Shown here piece by piece: positions 41,506 through 50,968 of a stretch of DNA of 64,000 bases. Within the stretch, counting starts at the first letter, position 1, and every line of letters starts with the position of its first letter. Made by a program: the position numbers and the translations under genes. The notes under the pieces were generated by a model. That model had not been told where the DNA came from, did no database searches, and was given only the letters and a program-made list of their open reading frames with translations. This DNA comes from JANLUX01 sp031366005 (GTDB lineage Bacteria > Bacteroidota > Bacteroidia > AKYH767-A > OLB10): assembly GCA_031366005.1 (NCBI GenBank), contig JANLZB010000013.1:1-64000 (forward strand), read 5' to 3'.

Positions 41506-42759
41506 ATGTTTCTTTACCTAAAGCTTTTTAAAGAAAGTGCATTGATGGCTTTCAATGCATTGGTGGTAAACAAACTCCGTACTTTTTTATCGTTGCTCGG
41601 AATTACCATCGGCATTTTTGCCATCATCAGTGTGTTTACTGCTGTGGATGGATTAGAGAACAACGTGAAGGGCAGTATCGAATCTCTTGGTAACAATGTT
41701 ATCTACGTGGAGAAATGGCCATGGGCTTTTGGTGGTGATTATCCCTGGTGGAAATACTGGCAACGGCCTGTTACTTCTTATAAAGAAATGGAGCAGCTCA
41801 AAAACCGTTCGTCTTTGGCAGAAGGTTTTGCATTTATGGCATGGATAGGTAATCAAACTATCAAATACAAAAGCAACAGTGTGGAGAACTGCGACATTAC
41901 TTTGGTTTCTCATACGTATGCAGATATAAACAGCTTTAATTTAAGCAACGGAAGATATTTTACAGAAGCAGAATCGGAAAGCGGTTACCCGGTTGCCATA
42001 CTTGGTTGTGATGTGGACAAAAATTTATTTCCATTCGAAACATCTCTTGGCAAAAATGTAACCATGCGTGGCCGCAAACTGCAGGTGATCGGTGTGTTTG
42101 CCAAAGAAGGAGAAAGCATTATTGGTGACAGCCATGATAATACTATCGTTGTTCCTGTAAATTTTGCTCGCAAGATTCTTGACATACGCTCTGACCGTTT
42201 GAATCCTTTTATAATGGTGAAAGCAAAAGAAGGAATTTCAAATATAGAATTGATGGACGAGCTGAGGGGCAACATGCGTTCCATCCGCAGACTTCGTCCT
42301 GTGGAAGAAGACAATTTTGCATTGAATGAAACCAAATTGCTTTCCACACAAATTAGTGGATTGTTCAGTGCATTAAGTATGGCAGGTTGGATCATCGGTG
42401 GGTTTTCCATTCTTGTGGGAGGGTTTGGCATTGCCAACATTATGTTTGTATCTGTTAAAGAACGGACAGGAATCATTGGAATACAAAAGTCATTAGGAGC
42501 AAAAAATTATTTTATTCTCTTACAATTTTTAACTGAGGCAGTGGTGCTTTGTTTGATTGGCGGAGTGTTAGGTTTACTTCTTGTTTTTATCGCATCTGTT
42601 ACAGCCTCTCAGGTAATGGACTTTGATATGCCACTTACAATTAATAATATAATTCTTGGATTAAGTGTGAGTGCAATTATTGGGATTGTGTCAGGATTTG
42701 TTCCTGCCTTCACTGCATCAAGGCTTGACCCGGTGGAAGCAATAAGAGCCAATGGATAA
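41506..42759 (+). CDS. MacB-type ABC transporter permease (FtsX family)
   Basis: 417 aa. First span ALVVNKLRTFLSLLGITIGIFAIISVF, then a MacB-like periplasmic core of about 230 residues (NNVKGSIESLGNNVIYVEKWPW), then three C-terminal spans with FtsX motifs: VGGFGIANIMFVSVKERTGIIGIQKSLGA and RLDPVEAIRANG. Such permeases work with a LolD/MacB-like ATPase in efflux, lipoprotein release or envelope stress. No ATPase gene is adjacent, so it pairs with one elsewhere. Confidence 0.9.
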   Translation: MFLYLKLFKESALMAFNALVVNKLRTFLSLLGITIGIFAIISVFTAVDGLENNVKGSIESLGNNVIYVEKWPWAFGGDYPWWKYWQRPVTSYKEMEQLKNRSSLAEGFAFMAWIGNQTIKYKSNSVENCDITLVSHTYADINSFNLSNGRYFTEAESESGYPVAILGCDVDKNLFPFETSLGKNVTMRGRKLQVIGVFAKEGESIIGDSHDNTIVVPVNFARKILDIRSDRLNPFIMVKAKEGISNIELMDELRGNMRSIRRLRPVEEDNFALNETKLLSTQISGLFSALSMAGWIIGGFSILVGGFGIANIMFVSVKERTGIIGIQKSLGAKNYFILLQFLTEAVVLCLIGGVLGLLLVFIASVTASQVMDFDMPLTINNIILGLSVSAIIGIVSGFVPAFTASRLDPVEAIRANG

Positions 42760-42782
42760 AAAATATAAATATCTGATCAACA

Positions 42783-43721
42783 ATGAGGAAAAACTTAACA
42801 TTTCTATTAATTCTTGGTTTTAAGCTTTGCTTTGCTCAATCTTTAATCAATTTTGCTGACAGCACTGCAACCTGGAGTGTGGCAAAAACATTTCCTGCCG
42901 GAACCATGCAGTTTCCAAGTTTTGCTGCTACTAAAACAAAAACTTACGGATACATTAGTGATACACTGATTGGAACATCATCATGGAATAAAATTTATTT
43001 CACAAACGACTCTGTTTTTTCCGTTGCCTCAAATAACACATTTGCTGGCTACATATCATCCGACAACGGTTTTGCTTTCTATATAGATACTTTATTTATC
43101 GTTGATACACTTTATAATTTTGATTTGCAAATTGGTGATTCGGTCAACTATGATTTCGGTGCAGGCGCATGTAACACTTACCTTTATGTTTCAACTGTTG
43201 ACAGTATTGTTATTAATGGTGTTTATCACAAAAGATTTTTTTTCACCGAACCAGCCACATGCCCTAATGCTTTAACTTTATTAAATGAAGTGTGGATGGA
43301 AGGCATTGGTAGTATTCATGGACCTTTGTTTCCTCACAATCCAACAGTATTCTCGACTGAAAATTCTGATTCAATGCTGCTGACTTGTTTCAAACTAAAC
43401 GATTCATTGACCTGGAGCAATCCAAATTATAGTGATTGTTACAACAACATTGTTTTATCAGTTCATGAACTGAATGAATCTAATAACGAAATATTAGTTT
43501 TTCCGAATCCCACCAGCGCTGTTTTGAAAATTGATTTACCAAATAATGCAGATAAGAATTTTCTTGTTTCAATTTTCGATATGCAAGGAAAAATGATTCG
43601 GCAAAAAAATTATAGATCAATTCCAATTATTATTGATGTTGAAACTTTGGAAAACAATTTTTATCTATTAAAGGTGGAATCTGAAAAAAGAATCTACAGA
43701 ACAAAATTTAGCAAACAATAA
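42783..43721 (+). CDS. T9SS type A sorting domain-containing secreted protein
   Basis: 312 aa with a signal peptide ending LCFAQ. The body is a paralogue of the protein at 12811-13737, with the same strand order. The T9SS domain is FPNPTSAVLKIDLPNN, VSIFDMQGKMIRQ, NNFYLLKVESEKR. It begins 23 bases after the ABC permease gene and may be co-transcribed. Function unknown; it is exported to the cell surface or medium. It is convergent with porZ. Confidence 0.87.
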   Translation: MRKNLTFLLILGFKLCFAQSLINFADSTATWSVAKTFPAGTMQFPSFAATKTKTYGYISDTLIGTSSWNKIYFTNDSVFSVASNNTFAGYISSDNGFAFYIDTLFIVDTLYNFDLQIGDSVNYDFGAGACNTYLYVSTVDSIVINGVYHKRFFFTEPATCPNALTLLNEVWMEGIGSIHGPLFPHNPTVFSTENSDSMLLTCFKLNDSLTWSNPNYSDCYNNIVLSVHELNESNNEILVFPNPTSAVLKIDLPNNADKNFLVSIFDMQGKMIRQKNYRSIPIIIDVETLENNFYLLKVESEKRIYRTKFSKQ

Positions 43722-43749
43722 AATTAATGATTTAAGTTTTTGAATTTTT

Positions 43750-46101
43750 CTAATTAACCAAAAGCAATTTGGTAACACAAGCATTTTGTCCTTCTGCATC
43801 AGTAGAAAAAACAAGATACACACCCGTTTGTACACGTTCGCCTTTCAAATTACGTCCGGTCCAGATTGCTTGTCCTCCTAATGACTTGCCTTCGTAAACC
43901 AATGTGCCGCTTACATCTGTTATCTTAATATTACTATTGGAAACAACACCTTTAATAGCAATAGGCCCATCATAATTTTCGCGCACAGGATTAGGATAAA
44001 CAATTACATCCCCACACTTCTCTCCACCTTCAATGGCATCACTCTGATAAGAAACCAATCCCTTATCCGTTCCAATAAAAACCTCTCCTGATATTTTATT
44101 TATTGCCAGCGCGGTAACATTGTTTGAAAATATAGGACTGTTGTCAGGAGTGAAATGATACACCTGCGATTGTCCGTCAGGCGAGAAAAGATAAAGCCCC
44201 GAAGTTTGTGTTCCTACCCATTTCCTGTTTGCACCATCCACGGCAATGGCTGTTACGATTTCTGTTTCCAGCAAATACTGATAAGTATTATCCTGCTTAA
44301 TAAGAATTTGCTGAGCATCATAATTACCACCACTGAACACAGCAGAGGGAGAATAAATTACAGCAATACCTTTGGCGGTACCCAGCCACAGCTGACCTTC
44401 TAAATCTTCAGCCATGCTGTACACATTTATATCAGGCAGATTGCCAGTGCCTTCTTCTCCGTTTAATAATTTGCTATGATCGTCAGAGGGATCACCCGGA
44501 GTTCCGTTGGTGTTCATCACGAATAAACCATCCGCACCATTACCATACATCTGCACCCATACCTGTCCGTAGGAGTCAACAAACAGTTCACCTGCAAAAG
44601 GAGTGGAGTTAATTGTTCCTGGAAAAGAAAAACGTTTCCATTCACCCGTAGCCAATCTTACATTCACAAATGCAGCCACGCCTGAATTCACCATCCACAA
44701 GTTTCCTTTATCATCATAGCTTAATCCCTGTACTTTCACCTGTCCGGTGTTACCCACCATTCGTTGCAATGTGCTGTTGTAATCGTAATAATATTTCTGT
44801 GCATCATTATCATAAAAATCCATCAGGCCATCACCGGCTGATCCGATATAAACATGCTTTGCATCAGAGGGATCCACTGCTAATGACATGTTATCAAAAA
44901 AGCCAGTGGAGTCAAACGCCACCACATTTTCCCTGGTATAAGAAGTCCAGCTTCTATCTTGTAGCTTAGAAATGCTTGCAGGGCGATAACCATTTGACCA
45001 TTTAGGATCCTTTCCGGAATGCGTCACCCACAACAAATTATTCTGAATGCCAAGATCACTCACCAGACTGCTCACTGGCCCATTAGGATGTATCGTTTCA
45101 GTAGTTATACCATTCCATTTTATCAATCCTTTTTCATGATCTGCTACCCACATTATCTGCTGCGTATCTTTAAATGCATCACGGGTGATGGTTCCCGGAT
45201 ACACAGTGCTGTTAAATTGCTGAACGATAGAATTCAGATTTGCATCAAACACTCTCACACTATTTTCATTGGTAACAAGGAAGTCATTATTACTTACTCG
45301 AAAAGAATAATTATGCCTATTACCCGATACTGCAGGAAAATTATTTATCCAGTTAGTTTGATCAAACGCATACACCGCATCTGAAATATAATTTCCGCTG
45401 TTGTCTGTTACCACATAATTTGCAATTATGTAATTGGAGTAAGATTCGATAAGGTTAAAATATCCGTGCCCTGTTACAGGTGGAGTGATGGAATCCCATT
45501 CATTAAAATTATTGAGATTGCTGCTGTTAACAGGCGCACGCAGAATACCATTATCAGTGGCTGCATAAAACCAATTGGCATCAGTTACCACTTCATTAAC
45601 ATTTAAACTTGCCCCGTTGGGAGCGATGAAATAAGTATCTTTTATCTCCTGTTTCTCCAAATCAATTACCACAATACCAAAGCCACATCCTAAATAAGCA
45701 TAACGCCCGTTCACCCGTATGCTGTTGATTGATTTATTACCCGGAATATTTTTTCTTTTAATATCAGAGAGATTGAAAACACTTCCATCATCATGAACTA
45801 AATCAATATTAGAATTGGTGTAAGCAATTATCAAGGTGTGATAGTCTCTGCTATATTCAATCGTGGAAACACCAAAATCATTTAACCCGCTTAATTTACT
45901 GAACCGTTGCAGGCTGTTGTCATCTTTCACATAAGCAAAAAGTCCGTCATCCGTAGCACAGAAAACTTTGTTGGTTCCATCAGCAAGCGTGCGTGCATGG
46001 AGATAAGGCAAATGTTCTGTCCATGTGCCAATAGCAAGAGATTGTGCATGGCTGTTGATGTTGAACAGAGTGATGATTATAAACAGATAAAATCTTTGCA
46101 T
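43750..46101 (-). CDS. porZ: T9SS protein PorZ-like (beta-propeller)
   Basis: 783 aa from the ATG at 46101 (MQRFYLFIII), with a signal peptide ending INSHAQ; a start 18 codons upstream would spoil it. The N-terminus IGTWTEHLPYLHARTLADG is characteristic of PorZ. About 12 propeller blades follow (VFCATDDGLFAYV, WVADHEKGLIKW, WLGTAKGIAVI, VWVGTQ-type ends). It ends in a beta-sandwich with a T9SS-like signal (YPNPVRENYDGPIAI, TGVYLVFSTDAEG). In Porphyromonas PorZ sits on the surface and delivers anionic LPS to the attachment complex. Confidence 0.85.
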   Translation of the reverse strand: MQRFYLFIIITLFNINSHAQSLAIGTWTEHLPYLHARTLADGTNKVFCATDDGLFAYVKDDNSLQRFSKLSGLNDFGVSTIEYSRDYHTLIIAYTNSNIDLVHDDGSVFNLSDIKRKNIPGNKSINSIRVNGRYAYLGCGFGIVVIDLEKQEIKDTYFIAPNGASLNVNEVVTDANWFYAATDNGILRAPVNSSNLNNFNEWDSITPPVTGHGYFNLIESYSNYIIANYVVTDNSGNYISDAVYAFDQTNWINNFPAVSGNRHNYSFRVSNNDFLVTNENSVRVFDANLNSIVQQFNSTVYPGTITRDAFKDTQQIMWVADHEKGLIKWNGITTETIHPNGPVSSLVSDLGIQNNLLWVTHSGKDPKWSNGYRPASISKLQDRSWTSYTRENVVAFDSTGFFDNMSLAVDPSDAKHVYIGSAGDGLMDFYDNDAQKYYYDYNSTLQRMVGNTGQVKVQGLSYDDKGNLWMVNSGVAAFVNVRLATGEWKRFSFPGTINSTPFAGELFVDSYGQVWVQMYGNGADGLFVMNTNGTPGDPSDDHSKLLNGEEGTGNLPDINVYSMAEDLEGQLWLGTAKGIAVIYSPSAVFSGGNYDAQQILIKQDNTYQYLLETEIVTAIAVDGANRKWVGTQTSGLYLFSPDGQSQVYHFTPDNSPIFSNNVTALAINKISGEVFIGTDKGLVSYQSDAIEGGEKCGDVIVYPNPVRENYDGPIAIKGVVSNSNIKITDVSGTLVYEGKSLGGQAIWTGRNLKGERVQTGVYLVFSTDAEGQNACVTKLLLVN

Positions 46102-46174
46102 GATAAGAATTAGTAGGGCTTTATTGAACTGTAATAATGCATGTTTATTGTGCATACAAAGGTGAAAAAATTAA

Positions 46175-46354
46175 ACGCAGATTAGTAGATGGGAAGAGAT
46201 TTAAATAAGATTGACTTAGGATAAAAAGTTGTTGTATGTTAATCTATTAACAATCCAGTCGTCCATCTTTAAGGGATGCATAATAAATTGCTACAAAGTC
46301 AGTCATTCTATAATCTTTAAAAATCTAATCTGTTCCCATCTTTGAATCTGCGTT
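46175..46354. repeat. Inverted pair of CAGAT(N)ATGGGAA repeats
   Basis: GCAGATTAGTAGATGGGAAG (46179-46198) and its imperfect complement TGTTCCCATCTTTGAATCTG (46331-46350) flank a 123-base unmarked spacer between porZ and aspS. A third copy is at 55625-55651. Confidence 0.75.
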
Positions 46355-46398
46355 CAAGCAATATGCCTTACTTTCGTGCTCCTCTAAAAATATATTAT

Positions 46399-48192
46399 AT
46401 GCTTCGTACAAATACCTGTGGTGAACTTACACTGCAACAAGCAGGCACAACAGTTACTTTATGCGGCTGGGTGCAACGCTCACGTGATTTAGGCGGAATG
46501 ACTTTTGTTGATCTGCGCGACCGTTATGGAATCACACAGTTGGTTTTTAATACCGACACAAATAAATCTTTGGGTGATGCTGCACGTCAGTTAGGTCGTG
46601 AATATGTTATCAGTGCAACAGGTAAAGTTGCTGAACGAAGTAATAAAAACCCTAAGATGATTACCGGGGATATAGAAATCATTGTGGAGAAATTAGAGGT
46701 GCTGAACGCTGCCGCCACACCGCCTTTTACTATCGAAGATCAAACAGATGGTGGGGACGACTTGCGGATGAAATACCGTTACCTTGATCTGCGAAGAAGC
46801 AATGTGAGGAGTAATCTTGAGTTACGTCATCGTCTGGCTATTGAAACAAGGAATTATCTTGACTCACAAAATTTTTTGGAAGTTGAAACGCCTGTATTAA
46901 TTAAGTCAACTCCTGAAGGTGCACGTGATTTTGTGGTTCCTTCAAGAATGAATGCAGGACAGTTTTATGCTTTACCGCAATCACCACAAACATTCAAACA
47001 ACTGCTGATGGTTGCCGGGTTTGATCGTTACTATCAGATTGTAAAATGTTTTCGTGATGAAGACCTGCGTGCTGACCGTCAGCCGGAATTCACACAGGTT
47101 GATTGTGAAATGAGTTTTGTTACACAGGAAGACATACTGCAAACCTTTGAGGGATTGGTAAAGCATTTATTTAAAAAAGTAAAAAATATTTCCATTGATA
47201 AACTGCCACGCATCACTTATGCTGAGGCAATGAAATATTATGGAAGCGATAAACCGGATACACGTTTTGAAATGAAATTTGTTTATTTGAAAGACCTCAC
47301 CCCCGACCCCTCTCCCAAAGAGAGGGGAGTTGGAACTCCGACAGATTTAGTTTCAGGAAAAAATTTCAAAGTTTTTGATGAGGCAGAAGCGGTAATTGGT
47401 ATTTGCGCTAAAGGTTGTGCTGAATACACACGCAAGCAACTGGATGAATTAACAGAGTTTGTAAAGCGTCCGCAGATTGGTGCAACCGGATTAGTTTATG
47501 CGCGATATAATACTGATGGAACATTAAAATCATCAGTAGATAAATTTTATTCTACTGAAGATTTACAAAAATGGGCTGAAGTATTCGGAGCACAACAAGG
47601 TGATCTTATATTAATCCTTGCCGGGAAAAAAGAAAAAACACAAAAGGCATTAAGTGAATTGCGTTTAGAAATGGGAAACCGTTTAGGGTTACGTGATAAA
47701 AATAAATTCTCCTGTTTATGGGTTGTTGATTTTCCTTTGCTCGAATACAATGAAGAAATGAAACGTTGGTTTGCAATGCATCATCCTTTTACTTCGCCTT
47801 TGCCGGAGGATGTTCCACAATTGGAAACCAATCCCGGAGCAGTACGAGCAAATGCTTATGACATCGTTATTAACGGAGTAGAGATTGGTGGTGGTTCTAT
47901 AAGAATACATGACAAACCCATGCAACAAAAAATGTTGAGCTTGTTAGGATTTACCCCTGAGCAGGCACAGTCGCAATTCGGATTTTTACTGAATGCTTTT
48001 GAATATGGCGCTCCTCCACATGGAGGTATCGCTCTGGGTTTCGATCGCCTGTGCTCTATGTTTGGAGGATCAGACAGTATCCGCGATTTTATTGCTTTTC
48101 CAAAAAACAACAGTGGACGGGATGTGATGATTGATGCTCCTTCTGAAATTGAAGAAGAACAATTGAAGGAACTCAGCCTGAAACTGCGGTAA
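46399..48192 (+). CDS. aspS: Aspartyl-tRNA synthetase with a repeat-encoded insertion
   Basis: 597 aa from the ATG at 46399 (MLRTNTCGEL). An N-terminal OB fold (VTLCGWVQRSRDLGGMTFVDLRDRYG) is followed by class II motifs: motif 2 as CFRDEDLRADRQPEFTQ and motif 3 as GIALGFDRL. A bacterial GAD insertion domain lies between. Residues about 300-316 (LTPDPSPKERGVGTPTD) come from an in-frame copy of palindromic repeat D at the entrance to the GAD domain. Without them the protein has the usual length near 580. It must be functional, as no other AspRS is seen here. Confidence 0.97.
   Translation: MLRTNTCGELTLQQAGTTVTLCGWVQRSRDLGGMTFVDLRDRYGITQLVFNTDTNKSLGDAARQLGREYVISATGKVAERSNKNPKMITGDIEIIVEKLEVLNAAATPPFTIEDQTDGGDDLRMKYRYLDLRRSNVRSNLELRHRLAIETRNYLDSQNFLEVETPVLIKSTPEGARDFVVPSRMNAGQFYALPQSPQTFKQLLMVAGFDRYYQIVKCFRDEDLRADRQPEFTQVDCEMSFVTQEDILQTFEGLVKHLFKKVKNISIDKLPRITYAEAMKYYGSDKPDTRFEMKFVYLKDLTPDPSPKERGVGTPTDLVSGKNFKVFDEAEAVIGICAKGCAEYTRKQLDELTEFVKRPQIGATGLVYARYNTDGTLKSSVDKFYSTEDLQKWAEVFGAQQGDLILILAGKKEKTQKALSELRLEMGNRLGLRDKNKFSCLWVVDFPLLEYNEEMKRWFAMHHPFTSPLPEDVPQLETNPGAVRANAYDIVINGVEIGGGSIRIHDKPMQQKMLSLLGFTPEQAQSQFGFLLNAFEYGAPPHGGIALGFDRLCSMFGGSDSIRDFIAFPKNNSGRDVMIDAPSEIEEEQLKELSLKLR
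47292..47340. repeat. Palindromic repeat family D, copy inside aspS
   Basis: Core arms CCCCTCTC (47307-47314) and GAGAGGGG (47320-47327), preceded by CCTCACCCCCGA. It is in the opposite orientation to the MFS copy and encodes LTPDPSPKERG. Confidence 0.9.
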
Positions 48193-48259
48193 GATTTTTT
48201 TAGAATAATGTAACATTTATTTTATTTCATCGTAAATAGAGTGTATTAAAAATACGCTC

Positions 48260-48625
48260 ATGAAACGATTTGTACTATTAGCAAGCATTTGTTTCGCATT
48301 AACAGGTTCCTGCTGTAAGGCACAATCCACTGACAAGAAAACAATGGAATTAGTAATGGAAATTCCTAAAGCTGATCCTGTTAAATCCCTTAAAGTGTTA
48401 AAGAAAAAGCTTGATATATTGCCTGAAGTAAGAGTAGAAGGGTTTTGTGATACGCATAAATTACTCATGCTGCGACTGAACCCCGAAGAATATTTTAATG
48501 TGTTAGTTGCAGTAGATGAAGCAGGATATAATTACTACATCAAAAAAGATTTGCATATAGCAGAAGTAATGAGCTCTTGCGAATCAAGTGCGCTTTATAC
48601 AAAAGAAAGTTCCAGCCTCGAATAA
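48260..48625 (+). CDS. Small exported protein of unknown function
   Basis: 121 aa with a signal peptide (MKRFVLLASICFALTGSC) that could be lipoprotein type (TGSC) or cleaved after CKAQ. The mature part has a beta-alpha pattern (TMELVMEIPKADPVKSLKVLKKKL, VRVEGFCDTHKLLMLRL), rather like a small ferredoxin-like domain of the HMA shape, without CxxC. I do not recognise the family. Confidence 0.7.
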   Translation: MKRFVLLASICFALTGSCCKAQSTDKKTMELVMEIPKADPVKSLKVLKKKLDILPEVRVEGFCDTHKLLMLRLNPEEYFNVLVAVDEAGYNYYIKKDLHIAEVMSSCESSALYTKESSSLE

Positions 48626-48678
48626 ATTTCTCAGCACTTTACTGAAATCAGAATTTAATATTTAAGCTTATTGAATTA

Positions 48679-49926
48679 CTAAAACGTATTGATAAAATCA
48701 GTTATCAATTGAAAAACTTCTTTGTATTTTGTTAATGGAAGCGTTTCTCCTTTATCATCAATATCATGATAAGCTTTAATTCCTCCCAGCGTGTAAAGAA
48801 AAAAAGCAGGTACTCCCTTTTCTGAAAAATAATAATGATCGCTGTTGCGTGCTTTACCCCGTTTGCCGATGTTATTTAAGTAGTGATGCACATTATTTAA
48901 ACTATCAATCAGATTAAATTGTTGCTGATGTATTGCTCCATTCACCACCATCAAACCCTCATCTCCTGTTCCGAGTAAATCCAGGTTGATCAGGAATTTT
49001 ATTTTTTCCAATGGAACCACAGGATGTTCAGTATAATATTTAGATCCGAGCAGGCCTGCTTCTTCACCTGCAAAAGCAATAAACAACAAACTGTATTTAG
49101 AAGATTTTTTTTGTGAAAATGATTTCGCAAGATTCAACATCATTGCGGTTCCGCTTGCATTATCATTAGCACCGGGAAAATAAGTTTTGCTTCCCATCAT
49201 TCCCAAATGATCAAGATGAGCGGTAATTACAATAAATGAATCCGGAATTACATTGCCTTTAATTTCCGCAATCACATTTTTTGCTGTATGCTGAATAAAT
49301 TTATTTTTTATGTTCAATTCAATCTCTTCTGGATTTTTTGGCAAAGCAGATTTTAATATTCTGATATCCGGATAAGAAAAAACGTTAGAACTCACACTCC
49401 AGGTCAGTTTGGTTGGTTCAACCATAATAATTCCTTTTGCATCCAATGTATTATCATCCCACTCATTAAATAATTTAGATTGCTCAGTTGAAATGCTATC
49501 CGGTTTTTGAACCAAAACAACTTTATCTTCCACCTGAACTCCGGTGTAATCAGATGGTGGCTTATCTACAATAAATATTTTAAATTTTCCTTTTACTGAT
49601 GAAGAAGAAGGATGTACAATATAATCTCTGCCTGGTATCAATTTTTTTCCGTCAATACAAACTTTCATTTTTGATGGAAAGGTGTTGACAGGAAAATCAA
49701 ATTGCTGAAAATAATTTTCAGTAAGTGGCAAAAGATTTAATCGCCTGAATTCATCAGCAATAAACTGTTCAGTTTTGGTGTCACCATTTTTTACATAACC
49801 ACGACCGTGATATGATTCAGAAGTAAGTGTGTTGATTACCAATCGCGCATAAAGACTATCCTGCGCATAAGAAATATTTGAAGAAAGAATCAGCGAGAGA
49901 AATAGAATTAAAAGTCTTTTCTGCAC
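48679..49926 (-). CDS. M28 family zinc aminopeptidase
   Basis: 415 aa with a GTG start and a signal peptide ending NISYAQ. A protease-associated-like insert occupies the first half. The M28 metal site is complete: TAHLDHLG, GANDNASG (bridging Asp), FAGEEAGLLGS (Glu pair), NLDLLG and the final His in NSDHYYFSEKG. It removes N-terminal residues from peptides in the periplasm or outside. It is monocistronic or follows the 257-aa gene by 34 bases. Confidence 0.92.
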   Translation of the reverse strand: MQKRLLILFLSLILSSNISYAQDSLYARLVINTLTSESYHGRGYVKNGDTKTEQFIADEFRRLNLLPLTENYFQQFDFPVNTFPSKMKVCIDGKKLIPGRDYIVHPSSSSVKGKFKIFIVDKPPSDYTGVQVEDKVVLVQKPDSISTEQSKLFNEWDDNTLDAKGIIMVEPTKLTWSVSSNVFSYPDIRILKSALPKNPEEIELNIKNKFIQHTAKNVIAEIKGNVIPDSFIVITAHLDHLGMMGSKTYFPGANDNASGTAMMLNLAKSFSQKKSSKYSLLFIAFAGEEAGLLGSKYYTEHPVVPLEKIKFLINLDLLGTGDEGLMVVNGAIHQQQFNLIDSLNNVHHYLNNIGKRGKARNSDHYYFSEKGVPAFFLYTLGGIKAYHDIDDKGETLPLTKYKEVFQLITDFINTF

Positions 49927-49960
49927 CTACTTAAAATTTCCTACTGTGTACCTCCGTGAA

Positions 49961-50734
49961 TTAAACTCCAAACCTGCGTTTCACTAACTCATCCAACTGA
50001 TGATAAGTATTGGAAGCGGTATTCCATTTCATTTCCACAGTAAGATTTTTAAGATGAGCTTCTGCCTCGTTGTAATCAGAAAAATTATTTAATTTTTCTA
50101 TACTTTGATTATACTGTTGCTGGTTGCCACCAAATAACTCATTCATAAAAGCAAATTTTTCATTGATACCGATGGAACGTTTTAAATCTCCGACAGGTTG
50201 CTGTTGTAACCTGTCACTTAAACGTTCCGTGGTTGGTTTACCAATTTTATGATGAAGTGATTGTTGTGCTTTATAGTTATCAGCAATTGTGGGCACATCA
50301 TCAAAAAAACTTCCTACCGCTTTTGCCTGGGGTTTTGTTTGTTCTGTAAAAACATTTTCTCTTTTGATGGAAGCAGCAATCTGTGCTTCTTCAATTTCCT
50401 GTTTATGATTGGTGATTTCTTCTTGCTGATGCGTTTCTATTTCAGGAATAACAGGAACGGTAGCCGCTTCACTAATAATAGCATGTGTTAATTTTTCTGA
50501 AGAAATAATTTTTTCCTCAGCAACAGCAGCAACAGTATGCGATTGAATTTTTTCCAAGGGCATTGGTTGATTGTTGTTCAACCGGTGAAGTTGCTCATAC
50601 AAATCACGTATAGTTGCCATCATCAGATCGAGTTCAATCTGAGGAATTGATTTATAATTTTTAGCACGTGTAAACTGCCCGTTAAAATTGATGAGCAGTT
50701 GTTCAATTTGATTTTCTATCTGATCGCGGTTCAT
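49961..50734 (-). CDS. Conserved Bacteroidota hypothetical protein, 257 aa
   Basis: No signal peptide or membrane span. The N-terminal helix (MNRDQIENQIEQLLINFNGQF) and a central Gln/Glu-rich disordered linker precede a conserved C-terminal block: LKRSIGINEKFAFMNELFGGN, YNQSIEKLNNFSDYNEAEAHL, and HQLDELVKRRFG. I have the impression of a widespread Bacteroidota family with this C-terminal block but know no function. It is upstream of the M28 gene on the same strand. Confidence 0.75.
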   Translation of the reverse strand: MNRDQIENQIEQLLINFNGQFTRAKNYKSIPQIELDLMMATIRDLYEQLHRLNNNQPMPLEKIQSHTVAAVAEEKIISSEKLTHAIISEAATVPVIPEIETHQQEEITNHKQEIEEAQIAASIKRENVFTEQTKPQAKAVGSFFDDVPTIADNYKAQQSLHHKIGKPTTERLSDRLQQQPVGDLKRSIGINEKFAFMNELFGGNQQQYNQSIEKLNNFSDYNEAEAHLKNLTVEMKWNTASNTYHQLDELVKRRFGV

Positions 50735-50956
50735 ATAATATTGTTTTCTAAAACTTTAAAAAGATGCAGTTATTGTAAGCAGCAAATGTCGCGCAAATTT
50801 TTATCAACTTTTGTTAATCACTTTAGGAATATATCAGCACTCGCGATAATTGGACTTAAAGAAGTTGAGAGAAAGCGATTGTCAGTGGATTGTCATAAAC
50901 AATCTTTACTTTATCTAAGGTTACAGAAGTGCTTTCCCTCAGTGAATTTAGGCTTT

Positions 50957-50964
50957 TAGCTTTG
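50957..50964 (+). promoter_or_regulatory. TAnnTTTG promoter box of the TonB-receptor operon
   Basis: TAGCTTTG, perfect, four bases before the GTG; supports GTG as a leaderless start. No Fur-like box was identified. Confidence 0.62.
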
Positions 50965-50968
50965 CAGC

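Noticed and set aside
43750..46155. Two-component regulator (hybrid sensor) based on propeller repeats
   Set aside because: No kinase, receiver or membrane helix follows the propellers; a signal peptide and T9SS-like end fit PorZ.
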